A stretch of 64,000 nt of DNA from NCBI RefSeq assembly GCF_024582835.1, contig NZ_CP102097.1:682001-746000 (forward strand). The letters run 5' to 3'. The notes beneath the pieces were generated by a model. It was not told the DNA's origin and did no database searches. It saw nothing but the letters and a program-made list of their open reading frames with translations. The position numbers and the translations under genes were made by a program. Numbering within the stretch: position 1 is the stretch's first letter; the number at the start of each line of letters is the position of its first letter. This stretch comes from Vibrio japonicus. Its GTDB lineage: Bacteria > Pseudomonadota > Gammaproteobacteria > Enterobacterales > Vibrionaceae. This document shows positions 25,806 to 34,015 of this stretch, piece after piece.

Positions 25806-26036
25806 TTAAGCGACTTCAACATCAGAGAAAGAGTTTGTACTCACTAACTCTGACTGCGTATTGCATACACGGCAAAAGCACTGCTTTTCCATTTTCATGT
25901 AATGAGCGCCCTGAAACAGCGTTGAAAAGAAACAAGCCATGCTTTTGACCATTGAATGATGTTCTTCTTCACATCGCTTCATCACAACCTTGTGTGCAGT
26001 GACTTTTTCGCAGCAATGGCAGTACACCTGTGGCAT
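25806..26036 (-). CDS. Small zinc-ribbon-like protein
   Basis: 76 residues: MPQVYCHCCEKVTAHKVVMKRCEEEHH...KQCFCRVCNTQSELVS. Two CxxC knuckles (CHCC and CRVC) about 45 residues apart suggest a zinc ribbon; a short hydrophobic stretch (SMACFFSTLFQGAHY) lies between them. No named family is recognised. It has a GGGAGAG ribosome site upstream (minus strand). It lies between the Lrp-type regulator and putP, in the same direction as both. Confidence 0.65.
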   Translation of the reverse strand: MPQVYCHCCEKVTAHKVVMKRCEEEHHSMVKSMACFFSTLFQGAHYMKMEKQCFCRVCNTQSELVSTNSFSDVEVA

Positions 26037-26154
26037 GTCGTTCTCTCCCTAAAAATTATATGGTCTTTATAACTGACACATTTGTAAGCGTTTGGTTCTC
26101 CAGTCTCAAACTTTAGTTAATTATTTGTGACACTGTTCCAAATTAGCCACTACC

Positions 26155-26194
26155 AAACAAAAAGCCCCTGAAACCTTTTTGGCTTCAGGGGCTT
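26155..26194 (-). terminator. Terminator of the put operon
   Basis: AAGCCCCTGAA (26162-26172) pairs with TTCAGGGGCTT (26184-26194). Read on the minus strand it is followed by TTTTTGTTTGG, giving a standard terminator 25 bases after the putP stop. Confidence 0.85.
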
Positions 26195-26218
26195 ATCTTT
26201 CACGTCGTTTAAAGCATT

Positions 26219-27706
26219 TTAGTCTAGTTCAGCTAAGTGCTTTTTGTATGTTACGTGCTGCGCTTTCACGCTTTCTTCTGGCTCACCAGTCAACAAACTG
26301 ACTGAGATAATAGCGATCGTTGAGAAGATAATACCCGGTACGATTTCGTACACATCAAACCAACCGCCAGAAAGCTGTTTCCAAACCACGATAGTCACAC
26401 CACCGATGATGATACCCGCCAGTGCACCGTTACGGTTCATACGTGACCAGTAAAGGCTCAGAATAAGTGCTGGACCAAATGCAGCACCAAAACCAGCCCA
26501 AGCGTAAGATACAAGGCCAAGTACGGTACTATCTGGCGTCATCGCAAGAATAAGTGCAACGATAGAAATGGCGATTACCGCAATACGGCCAACCATAACA
26601 ATCTCTTCAGAGCTCGCGTCTTTCTTGAATACTTGCTTATAGAAGTCTTCCGCTAGAGCCGATGACGATACAAGTAGCTGAGAATCCGCTGTACTCATGA
26701 TTGCTGCAAGAATTGCCGCAAGAAGGATACCAGCAATAACTGGGTGGAACATCGCGTTCACAAGTAGCATAAAGATCTTCTCGCCATCATCTACTGACAC
26801 ACCAGTGTTAGTCACATAGATTAGCCCCACTACACCCACAAGAAGCGCGCCAGCCATTGACAATGCAGTCCAAATAACCGCAATACGACGTGCCGTCGTA
26901 AGGTCTCTGTTTGAACGTGCAGCTTTAAAACGGGCTAGGATATGAGGTTGGCCAAAATAACCTAAACCCCATGCAACCAATGAAATAATCGCGATTGCAG
27001 ATAGAGGTTCGCCTTTTGAGTCATTCCATAGGGTGAGCAGCTCTGGGTTAATGTTTTCAAGCTGTTGAGCAACATCACCAAAACCACCTTCCATCGCAGC
27101 AATTGGCACTATCATAAGTGCAGCCGCCATTAGTAGACCTTGAACTAAGTCAGTCCACGAAACCGCTAAGAAACCACCAAACAGAGTGTAAGAGACAACA
27201 CAAACCGTACCGAGAGTAACGGCGATTGTGTAATCTAAACCAAATACTGTTTCAAACAGCTTACCGCCTGCTACTAAACCCGAACTTGTGTAGAAAAGGA
27301 AGAATAAAAGGATAAAGAAGGCTGAAATAACCTGAATGAATTTTGAATTATCGTTAAAACGACGTGATAGGTATTCTGGCAGTGTTAGTGCGTCTGTCGT
27401 GATACTGTAAGTACGTAGACGTTTCGCATTCACCAACCAGTTTAACCATGTCCCCACTAATAGGCCACCAGCGATCCAAACTGCTTCAACACCTGCAACG
27501 AATGCATAGCCTGGAAGACCAAGTAGCAACCAGCCACTCATGTCAGATGCACCCGCTGAAAGTGCCGCAGGCCAAGGACCAAGAGAGCGGCCGCCCAAGA
27601 AATAATCTGATGAGCTTTTCGTTCGCTGATAAGCAATTACGCCGATTGCAAGCATCAAAATGAGATATGCAATAAACGTGGTAATAATAGCAAAGCTATT
27701 TTCCAT
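26219..27706 (-). CDS. putP: Sodium/proline symporter PutP
   Basis: 495 residues and about 13 transmembrane helices of the SSS family. Near the N-terminus are SDYFLGGRSLGPWPAALSAGASDMSGWLLLGLPGYAF and, further on, ILAAIMSTADSQLLVSSSALAEDFY, both PutP hallmarks for sodium and proline binding. It imports L-proline with Na+ across the inner membrane. It is the last gene of putA - detached ALDH-like domain - putP. A perfect 11-bp stem-loop lies in the 100-base gap before it. Confidence 0.96.
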   Translation of the reverse strand: MENSFAIITTFIAYLILMLAIGVIAYQRTKSSSDYFLGGRSLGPWPAALSAGASDMSGWLLLGLPGYAFVAGVEAVWIAGGLLVGTWLNWLVNAKRLRTYSITTDALTLPEYLSRRFNDNSKFIQVISAFFILLFFLFYTSSGLVAGGKLFETVFGLDYTIAVTLGTVCVVSYTLFGGFLAVSWTDLVQGLLMAAALMIVPIAAMEGGFGDVAQQLENINPELLTLWNDSKGEPLSAIAIISLVAWGLGYFGQPHILARFKAARSNRDLTTARRIAVIWTALSMAGALLVGVVGLIYVTNTGVSVDDGEKIFMLLVNAMFHPVIAGILLAAILAAIMSTADSQLLVSSSALAEDFYKQVFKKDASSEEIVMVGRIAVIAISIVALILAMTPDSTVLGLVSYAWAGFGAAFGPALILSLYWSRMNRNGALAGIIIGGVTIVVWKQLSGGWFDVYEIVPGIIFSTIAIISVSLLTGEPEESVKAQHVTYKKHLAELD

Positions 27707-27742
27707 GTGTTTGTCCTCTTATTAATAATATACCTTCCTTAG

Positions 27743-27782
27743 ATGTCCTCACCTGTAATAAGACGAGTGTTGGTGAGGACAT
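27743..27782 (-). terminator. Intercistronic stem-loop upstream of putP
   Basis: ATGTCCTCACC (27743-27753) pairs perfectly with GGTGAGGACAT (27772-27782), loop 18 bases. There is no T-run, so an mRNA processing or partial termination element is more likely than a full terminator. Confidence 0.5.
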
Positions 27783-27806
27783 GTTCCTAATAGGAAAAAG
27801 AAAGGA

Positions 27807-28505
27807 TTAGTGAGCTTCGCTTCCTAGCTCAAGCAAGGTCGCGTTACCACCCACTGCTGTAATGTTTATTGTTCTCGTGCGCTCAGTAATAAAGCGAAGA
27901 GAAAGGTGTGGATCAAGCGCAACTGGCAGCGCAACAAGATCCGTTTCCGAAACAAGGCCTACAATTGCGCCCTCTCGTTTCGCTAACTGACGGTTGATAC
28001 TCATTTCAACGTCAGAGTTGCCTATAAAACCAACACTACGTACATCTTGTCCCAATAGCTGTTGATACGCATCTAAAGGAGCAAACTGTACTAAGTTCAT
28101 AGGCAGTGAAGACTGTTTATACGCAGCTTCTAACTGTTGGCTCAACTGAGCATCGTCACTACAAAATACGATACTGTTTCCAGCAATAAGCGCAGCGGTA
28201 AGTTGCGCTACGGCCGATTTTTGAGCCTGCTCTGATGTATCACCTTGGATGATTAGAGCAACACCACGACCTGCGGTATAGAGTTCATTCGTTTCACCAG
28301 TCGGGCCTACTAAAAGATGAGTTTCAGCCAGTAGCGTTGAAGCTCGTTCAAGATGGTAAGACACAACAGATGCCAACGAAGGTTGTGCTTTTTGCAAAGC
28401 CTTTTTGAACGCAAGTAAGCACTCGCTTTTTGCTTCAAAACTTGTCAAATTCCAGTTTTCCCATGCCGAAAATGCATCAGAAAAACGAGTTACTTGATGA
28501 ACCAT
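27807..28505 (-). CDS. Detached PutA C-terminal (ALDH-superfamily-like) domain protein
   Basis: 232 residues. The sequence resembles the non-catalytic C-terminal domain of long PutA proteins: TAGRGVALIIQGDTSEQAQKSAVAQLTAALIAGNSIVFCSDD is a Rossmann-like segment of an aldehyde dehydrogenase, and the end RTRTINITAVGGNATLLELG matches the TTAAGGNASL-type tail of full-length PutA. It has no catalytic cysteine. putA, 22 bases upstream and same direction, ends just where this domain would begin. In long PutA this domain caps the oligomer and helps seal the substrate tunnel, so a trans-acting version of that role is inferred. It could also be annotated as a partial P5C dehydrogenase. Confidence 0.8.
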   Translation of the reverse strand: MVHQVTRFSDAFSAWENWNLTSFEAKSECLLAFKKALQKAQPSLASVVSYHLERASTLLAETHLLVGPTGETNELYTAGRGVALIIQGDTSEQAQKSAVAQLTAALIAGNSIVFCSDDAQLSQQLEAAYKQSSLPMNLVQFAPLDAYQQLLGQDVRSVGFIGNSDVEMSINRQLAKREGAIVGLVSETDLVALPVALDPHLSLRFITERTRTINITAVGGNATLLELGSEAH

Positions 28506-28527
28506 AATATTTCTCCTCGCCTACGGA

Positions 28528-31500
28528 TTAAGAAAAGTGAGTTTGAGTAAAGCGGAATAGGTAGTGTGGACCACCTGCCTTCGGACCCGTACCAGACAAG
28601 CCCTGACCACCAAATGGTTGAACACCAACCACGGCACCCACTTGGTCGCGGTTAATGTAGCAGTTACCTACTCGTGCATGTTTTTCAATCCAGCGATACG
28701 TTGTTTCGTTACGGCTGTGAATACCCATTGTTAGACCAAAACCAGTGTTGTTGATTTGATCGACAATTTGGTGAAGTTCACTCGCTTTGAAGCGAACAAT
28801 ATGCAGGATTGGACCAAACTGCTCTTCTTTCAGGCAAGAGATATCACGGATTTCAAACGCGCTTGGCGCAACAAAATCACCATACTGATGCTCTTCACCA
28901 AGTTTAAGTTCAGCAACTTTTTTCTCTGTCGCTGTCATGTGCTCGATGTGTTTAGCCAGCTTCGCTTTCGCGGTTCCATCAATCACAGGACCAACGTCTG
29001 TAGAGTGTAAGTAAGGTTTACCTACTTTTAGCTCTTCCATCGCACCTTGAATCAACGCAATGATGCGATCAGCGACATCTTCTTGGACATAAAGAACACG
29101 AAGCGCACTACAACGTTGACCAGCAGACGCAAATGCCGAGCGAATAACGTCACGCACCACCTGCTCAGGAAGTGCTGTACTATCAACGATCATCGCGTTT
29201 TGGCCACCTGTTTCCGCAATAAACGGTACAGGTGCTGCATCGCGCTCAGCCAGAGTTTGGTTGATACGTTGCGCTGTGGCTGTTGAACCTGTGAACGCCA
29301 CACCAGCAATCGCAGAGTGAGACGTCAGTGCGGAACCAATTTCTGCGCCGCGACCTGGTAGAAGCTGAATCGTACCCGCAGGGAAACCTGCATCATTCAT
29401 TAGCTCTACAGCACGTGCAGCAATCAGGCTGGTTTGCTCAGCAGGTTTCGCCACAACAGTATTACCCGCAACTAATGCAGCCGTTACCTGACCAAGGAAG
29501 ATAGCCAGAGGGAAGTTCCAAGGGCTGATACATACGAAGACACCACGACCTTTACGAGAGACGATGCGCGCCTTACGATCAAAGCCATTAACTGCCAAGT
29601 CACCAAGCTCATCCACTTGCTTCGCGTAGTAACGACAGAAATCGACCGCTTCACGGACTTCATCAATACTATCGTGAATTGTCTTACCCGCTTCTTGGTG
29701 GCAAATCGCGACAAATTCAGCCAAGTTTTCTTCAAGCAGATCAGCAAGCTTGTCTAGTTTCTCACCGCGTACCGCTGCATCAGTTGCTTGCCAATCAGCA
29801 AAGGCTTTTTGCGCGCCTTCGATAGCTTCGGAAACATGATCAAGAGTAGCAAAGGCAACCTGACCCACGTGGATACGACGGTCATAAGGTGCTTTCACCT
29901 CTTCAACATTGATGTTTTCCTTGATCATGCTTTCGGCATAAGATTTACCATTGATGATCGGAGCCGCGACCCACTGCTTCTCCATGAAACTTTCAACTTG
30001 CGCTTCAAATGCGGCAGCTTCGCTTTCAATATCAACGTTCACACCAATCGAGTTTTTACGATTCGGGAAAATAGCCGACGGTAGAGGAATGCTGGCGTTG
30101 TTAAGCGTGTCGAATGCGTTCAGCATGTCAACCGGGTGCTGAGTCAACGTCTCAACCGGGCAACGAGCATCCACTAAGCGGTGTACAAACGAGCTGTTCG
30201 CGCCGTTCTCAAGCAAGCGACGAACAAGGTACGGAAGCAAGTCTTTATGACTGCCTACCGGTGCATAAATACGAACTGGTTGTTTGTGCGTTTCCATCAC
30301 GTGGTTGTACAGAGAATCACCCATGCCATGTAAACGTTGGAATTCGTAATCTTTGTGCTGTGCCATTACAGCAATAGACGTAACAGTTTGAGCATTGTGG
30401 CTAGCGAACTGTGGGAAGATATTGCCACGAACATTTTCGCTTAGTAGGAAACGGGCACACGCAAGGTAAGCAACGTCTGTTGCTTCTTTACGGGTGTAAA
30501 CTGGGTAGTTATCGTAACCGGCTTGTTGTGACCACTTGATCTCGCTGTCCCAGTACGCGCCTTTAACCAAACGAAGCGGGATAAGATCGCCCTGCTCTTT
30601 TGCTAGGCCATTTAGCCAAACAAGAACAGGTAATGCACGTTTAGAGTATGCTTGAACAACTAGGCCAAACTTGCCCCAACCTTTTACAAGGTCGCTGCGG
30701 TATACTTTTTCAAACAGCTTTAGAGACAGCTCTAAACGGTCAGCTTCTTCTGCGTCAATGGTAATTGCCACGTCCAGCTCTACCGCACGGCGAAGAAGCT
30801 GCTGCAACGTATCGTAAAGCTCAGTTAATACGCGCTCTTCGTTTGCCACTTCGTAGCGAGGGTGCAGAGCAGAAAGCTTGATAGAGACCGATGGCGCTGG
30901 GCTGGTGTCTAAACCGTAAGTATCACGACCGACCGCTTCTATCGCCATCAAGTAATCTTTGAAGTACTTGTTAGCATCCGCGGTCGTCAATGCCGCTTCA
31001 CCAAGCATGTCGTAAGAGTAAGTGAAGCCTTTGTCTCGCATTGTGCGACCATTTTTCTGCGCTTCAGCGATGCTGCGACCAAGAACAAACTGGTAGCCCA
31101 TCACTTTCATCGCTTGGTGCATCGCCTTGCGGATCACAGGCTCAGACATCTTGTTAACCAAACGGTTTACAGCGCTAACTGGGCTTTGAGTCTCTGATTC
31201 TGCCAAGCCTACCACTTTACCAGTGAGCAATAAGCCCCAAGTAGACGCGTTAACAAAGACGGAATCTGAACTCTTCAGGTGAGATTTCCAATCGGCAACA
31301 CTGAGTCTGTCCCGGATGAAGGCATCAGCGGTGGCAGTGTCAGGAATACGCATTAACGCTTCAGCCAGACACATTAACAAAATACCTTCCTGAGTATCCA
31401 AGCTGTACTCAAGCAGTAAAGCATCGATCATCTGAATCGATTTCTTATCTGCTCGGATAGCTTTAATCAGTTCAGTGGTTTTGTCCGTAATTTGTGCCTT

Positions 31501-31647
31501 CTCAGCATCAGTAGGCTTCGCCAAAGGGAGTAATTGGTTAAGCCATTGTGATTCATCCACCATATAGAGTGGAGAGATCTGTGACCAAAGTACATCAAGC
31601 GGTTGCTCAACAAACTCGGTTTTCAACACATCAGTTGCTGTAAACAT
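28528..31647 (-). CDS. putA: Bifunctional proline dehydrogenase / P5C dehydrogenase PutA
   Basis: 1039 residues. The FAD-dependent proline dehydrogenase barrel (about 80-480; for example SVKLSALHPRYE, LVKGAYWDSEIKWSQQAGYDNYPVYTRK) is followed by the NAD-dependent aldehyde dehydrogenase part (about 550-1035; SPWNFPLAIFLGQVTAALVAGN, FIAETGGQNAMIVDS, and GQRCSA with catalytic Cys846). Together they oxidise proline to glutamate. The N-terminal ribbon-helix-helix repressor domain of E. coli PutA is absent, so it cannot regulate its own operon; a neighbouring AraC gene probably does. It ends GTGPKAGGPHYLFRF without the C-terminal ALDH-like domain, which is encoded next as a separate gene. Confidence 0.97.
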   Translation of the reverse strand: MFTATDVLKTEFVEQPLDVLWSQISPLYMVDESQWLNQLLPLAKPTDAEKAQITDKTTELIKAIRADKKSIQMIDALLLEYSLDTQEGILLMCLAEALMRIPDTATADAFIRDRLSVADWKSHLKSSDSVFVNASTWGLLLTGKVVGLAESETQSPVSAVNRLVNKMSEPVIRKAMHQAMKVMGYQFVLGRSIAEAQKNGRTMRDKGFTYSYDMLGEAALTTADANKYFKDYLMAIEAVGRDTYGLDTSPAPSVSIKLSALHPRYEVANEERVLTELYDTLQQLLRRAVELDVAITIDAEEADRLELSLKLFEKVYRSDLVKGWGKFGLVVQAYSKRALPVLVWLNGLAKEQGDLIPLRLVKGAYWDSEIKWSQQAGYDNYPVYTRKEATDVAYLACARFLLSENVRGNIFPQFASHNAQTVTSIAVMAQHKDYEFQRLHGMGDSLYNHVMETHKQPVRIYAPVGSHKDLLPYLVRRLLENGANSSFVHRLVDARCPVETLTQHPVDMLNAFDTLNNASIPLPSAIFPNRKNSIGVNVDIESEAAAFEAQVESFMEKQWVAAPIINGKSYAESMIKENINVEEVKAPYDRRIHVGQVAFATLDHVSEAIEGAQKAFADWQATDAAVRGEKLDKLADLLEENLAEFVAICHQEAGKTIHDSIDEVREAVDFCRYYAKQVDELGDLAVNGFDRKARIVSRKGRGVFVCISPWNFPLAIFLGQVTAALVAGNTVVAKPAEQTSLIAARAVELMNDAGFPAGTIQLLPGRGAEIGSALTSHSAIAGVAFTGSTATAQRINQTLAERDAAPVPFIAETGGQNAMIVDSTALPEQVVRDVIRSAFASAGQRCSALRVLYVQEDVADRIIALIQGAMEELKVGKPYLHSTDVGPVIDGTAKAKLAKHIEHMTATEKKVAELKLGEEHQYGDFVAPSAFEIRDISCLKEEQFGPILHIVRFKASELHQIVDQINNTGFGLTMGIHSRNETTYRWIEKHARVGNCYINRDQVGAVVGVQPFGGQGLSGTGPKAGGPHYLFRFTQTHFS

Positions 31648-31738
31648 GCGTTTTCCTCAATCTCATACCTGAAAAAAAAGTGATCAGGTTTTTTACAATG
31701 ACATGCAGTGTATTTTGAGCTTGAGTTGATTACTTGTC

Positions 31739-31775
31739 AAAAACTCCGAGCTTTTTACTAAAAACTCCGGTTTTT
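31739..31775. promoter_or_regulatory. Two 21-bp-spaced direct repeats upstream of putA
   Basis: AAAAACTCCG occurs at 31739-31748 and again at 31760-31769, each followed by a T-run (CTTTTTA or GTTTTTA). The 21-base period places both on the same helix face, the usual arrangement of AraC-family half sites. They lie about 90-130 bases before putA and next to the AraC gene. V. vulnificus putAP is known to be activated by CRP and a regulator called PutR; the repeats are likely its sites (inference). Confidence 0.55.
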
Positions 31776-31837
31776 AACAAAACAAACACAGAGTCACACA
31801 TAAAATGGCGAAATATTGTATGGTTCTGTTTTCACAT

Positions 31838-32653
31838 TTAACCAACCTGTTTCTTATACTGAGAAGGAGAAATACCTTGTAGGCGAGAAAATGTGTGGGT
31901 AAAGATGCTTTGACCCGAGAAACCCGTTAGCTCCGCAACTTGCCCAAGTGATAAATTCCCCTGCGCGATGAGCTGTTTTGCCATATCAATACGCTTGCCC
32001 AGCACATACTGGTGGGGAGTGATACCCATTTGTTCTTTGAACAGATTGTGAAATTGGCTTTCTCCCAGAAAAACACAGCCAGCTAACTGCGCAACGGATA
32101 TTTTATGGCCAAGGTGCAACTCTATATATCTATCGATCACTTCAAGATCGAATCTTGATTCTTTTCGAACGGTAGCAAACGCAGACATGTGTCTTTGCAA
32201 CAATGCGATTACCGTGTCATTACATGCACGACTTAACAGCTGATCTTCAGGGCTTGATTGCATCTCGGCAACCAGCATCCTAATTAACTTTTGAATCTGT
32301 CCATCCAACTGAAAATAAGTGTCACGCTGGTTGATCTCGTTAAGCTTTTTCAGCATTAAAGGGTCACCATCATCAGGTGTAGGCAAATTAAGGACAAGAA
32401 TGTCGGATTGCCCGACCACACCACCAAATGCGTGCCCACTTCCAGATGTCACCACACACCCCTGCCCCGGCCCAACCAAATTTCCATATCCGCTGACTTC
32501 AAATTCCGCCTGACCTTTTAATCCGATAACAATTTGTGTGTAACTATGATCATGGCAATCCATGTAGGAAGGCAAAGTCACCAATTCAGCTGGTCTTGGT
32601 AATCGAAGCTCGGAAGAATCTGGCGTTGCTGGTGAGTTAGGAGGAAGATTCAT
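31838..32653 (-). CDS. AraC-family transcriptional regulator (putative PutR)
   Basis: 271 residues from the ATG at 32653, which has GGGCAGG before it; an in-frame ATG at 32782 would add 43 residues but lacks a good ribosome site. The N-terminal cupin part (about 25-120 of the shorter form, CHDHSYTQIVIGLKGQAEFEV, GPGQGCVVTSGSGHAF) would bind an effector. The C-terminal AraC double helix-turn-helix has KISVAQLAGCVFLGESQFHNLFKEQMGITPHQYVLGKRIDMAKQLI and LSLGQVAELTGFSGQSIFTHTFSRLQGISPSQYKK. It lies upstream of putA in the same direction and is the likely proline-responsive activator of the put genes. Confidence 0.85.
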   Translation of the reverse strand: MNLPPNSPATPDSSELRLPRPAELVTLPSYMDCHDHSYTQIVIGLKGQAEFEVSGYGNLVGPGQGCVVTSGSGHAFGGVVGQSDILVLNLPTPDDGDPLMLKKLNEINQRDTYFQLDGQIQKLIRMLVAEMQSSPEDQLLSRACNDTVIALLQRHMSAFATVRKESRFDLEVIDRYIELHLGHKISVAQLAGCVFLGESQFHNLFKEQMGITPHQYVLGKRIDMAKQLIAQGNLSLGQVAELTGFSGQSIFTHTFSRLQGISPSQYKKQVG

Positions 32654-32799
32654 TGTGACCTGCCCAAGTGGATTGTGTTCAAGAGTAGATGGTATAACAA
32701 AACTATCGATTATCGAAATGTTCCATTCGGAGGCTCTTAGAACTCTCTCGATATAGAAATGAAGATGACATCTTGTCTCCATTCTTCAGATCAGCAACA

Positions 32800-32825
32800 T
32801 GATCAAACTTCCGGAAGAATGATCA
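32800..32825. promoter_or_regulatory. 26-bp near-perfect palindrome upstream of the AraC gene
   Basis: Outer arms TGATCA (32800-32805, 32820-32825) flank a central palindrome TTCCGGAA (32809-32816) with 3-base spacers. Only the spacer bases break perfect symmetry. It lies 18 bases before the distal ATG and about 150 before the preferred start, so it is probably an operator. Confidence 0.55.
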
Positions 32826-33119
32826 AGAACACATTATTTACGGCCGATGTCCGTTCTAATCAAGCCACGTCGCGTACCTACACTATCAACTAGGTTGACT
32901 TTTCAACTCAAGCTTTTCAAAAAAATCCATCTATAGTTAACAACAACTTACCTTGGGTACAACGCATAGTGCAGGCAAACTCCAATGTTTAACAGGCAGC
33001 AATACAACCAGTCGGTAAGATGATTCTTTAAGCTTTGAAGACCCATCAGACAGGAACAAAAGCAACAATGATCAAGAAGACCCTTGATCATGCTTTCGAG
33101 TTTGTTGTAAACGAGTCGA
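32826..33119. other. Intergenic stretch between the AraC gene and pdxH
   Basis: No supported gene. A 69-codon open frame on the minus strand (32948-33157) runs through the pdxH terminator and has no ribosome site or recognisable sequence. The region presumably holds the AraC promoter. Confidence 0.4.
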
Positions 33120-33147
33120 ATAAAAAACGCCGCATTGTGCGGCGTTT
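33120..33147 (-). terminator. Terminator of pdxH
   Basis: AAACGCCGCA (33125-33134) pairs with TGCGGCGTTT (33138-33147), 3-base loop, followed on the minus strand by TTT and then ATTCG. Confidence 0.85.
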
Positions 33148-33169
33148 GTGTATTCATATTGTATTAGTA

Positions 33170-33805
33170 CTAAGGTGCGAGGCGATCTATATGCCAGCCC
33201 TGATTTTCTTTCGAAAACAGGAAGCGATCGTGCAGTCGGTGCTCTCCACCTTGCCAGAACTCGATGGATTCTGGCTTAATTCGAAAACCACCCCAAAAGC
33301 TTGGTACTGGGATTTCCCCTTTCTCAAATTTCTGTTTGAGTTCTAGAAACTTGCCTTCTAACACACCACGAGCAGAAATTCGGCTGCTTTGTTTACTCGC
33401 AATCGCCGCCAGTTGGCTTTCTTTTGGACGAGAAGAGAAGTACTTCACGTTCTCAACCATCGACAACTTTTCGGCAACCCCAGTAATATGAACCTGTCGT
33501 TCCATTGGGTGCCAAGGAAAGTGAAGACTTACTTTTGAGTTGCCTTCTATCTGCTGCGCTTTGCGGCTACCAAGGTTGGTGTAAAAGACAAAACCGTTTT
33601 GATCGACGTGTTTGAGAAGAACGATACGCTGGAAAGGCTGACCTGTACTGTCCACAGTCGCCACTGTCATCGCTGTTGGGTCGGTTAGCTCTGCTTCAAC
33701 TGCTTGCTTTAACCACAGATCAAATTGCGCAATTGGGTCTTCGAGCAAATCTTTTCGTCTCAGTCCACCTTTTGTGTATTCTCGACGAATATCTTTAAGT
33801 TCCAT
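33170..33805 (-). CDS. pdxH: Pyridoxamine/pyridoxine 5'-phosphate oxidase
   Basis: 211 residues from the ATG at 33805, which follows GCGAGGAGAAAAG; an upstream in-frame extension to 33844 is spurious. FMN-dependent enzyme making pyridoxal 5'-phosphate. Family blocks: [75 protein letters not shown], and the C-terminal [20 protein letters not shown]...RLAP. Monocistronic. PLP is the cofactor of the tryptophanase and the glycogen phosphorylase encoded elsewhere in this window, but the genes are unlinked. Confidence 0.96.
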   Translation of the reverse strand: MELKDIRREYTKGGLRRKDLLEDPIAQFDLWLKQAVEAELTDPTAMTVATVDSTGQPFQRIVLLKHVDQNGFVFYTNLGSRKAQQIEGNSKVSLHFPWHPMERQVHITGVAEKLSMVENVKYFSSRPKESQLAAIASKQSSRISARGVLEGKFLELKQKFEKGEIPVPSFWGGFRIKPESIEFWQGGEHRLHDRFLFSKENQGWHIDRLAP

Positions 33806-34015
33806 CTTTTCTCCTCGCGAATTTTTTGCTGATTGTGCGCCCAAACACCACAGAACTCAAGCAGAAGCCACACGCTGAAAGACTCAATCAAACTATTAAT
33901 TACACTGTTTAGTGACTTTATCAGCTCCAAACCGCGATTCTAACAGCAAGTTCTTAACATTTTCGGTTGGCAGTAATAAAATCAATCAAATAACTTAAAT
34001 ATACAAGGATCATCA

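Noticed and set aside
32948..33157. 69-codon frame between the AraC gene and pdxH
   Set aside because: It reads through the pdxH terminator, has no ribosome site, and the sequence is not protein-like.
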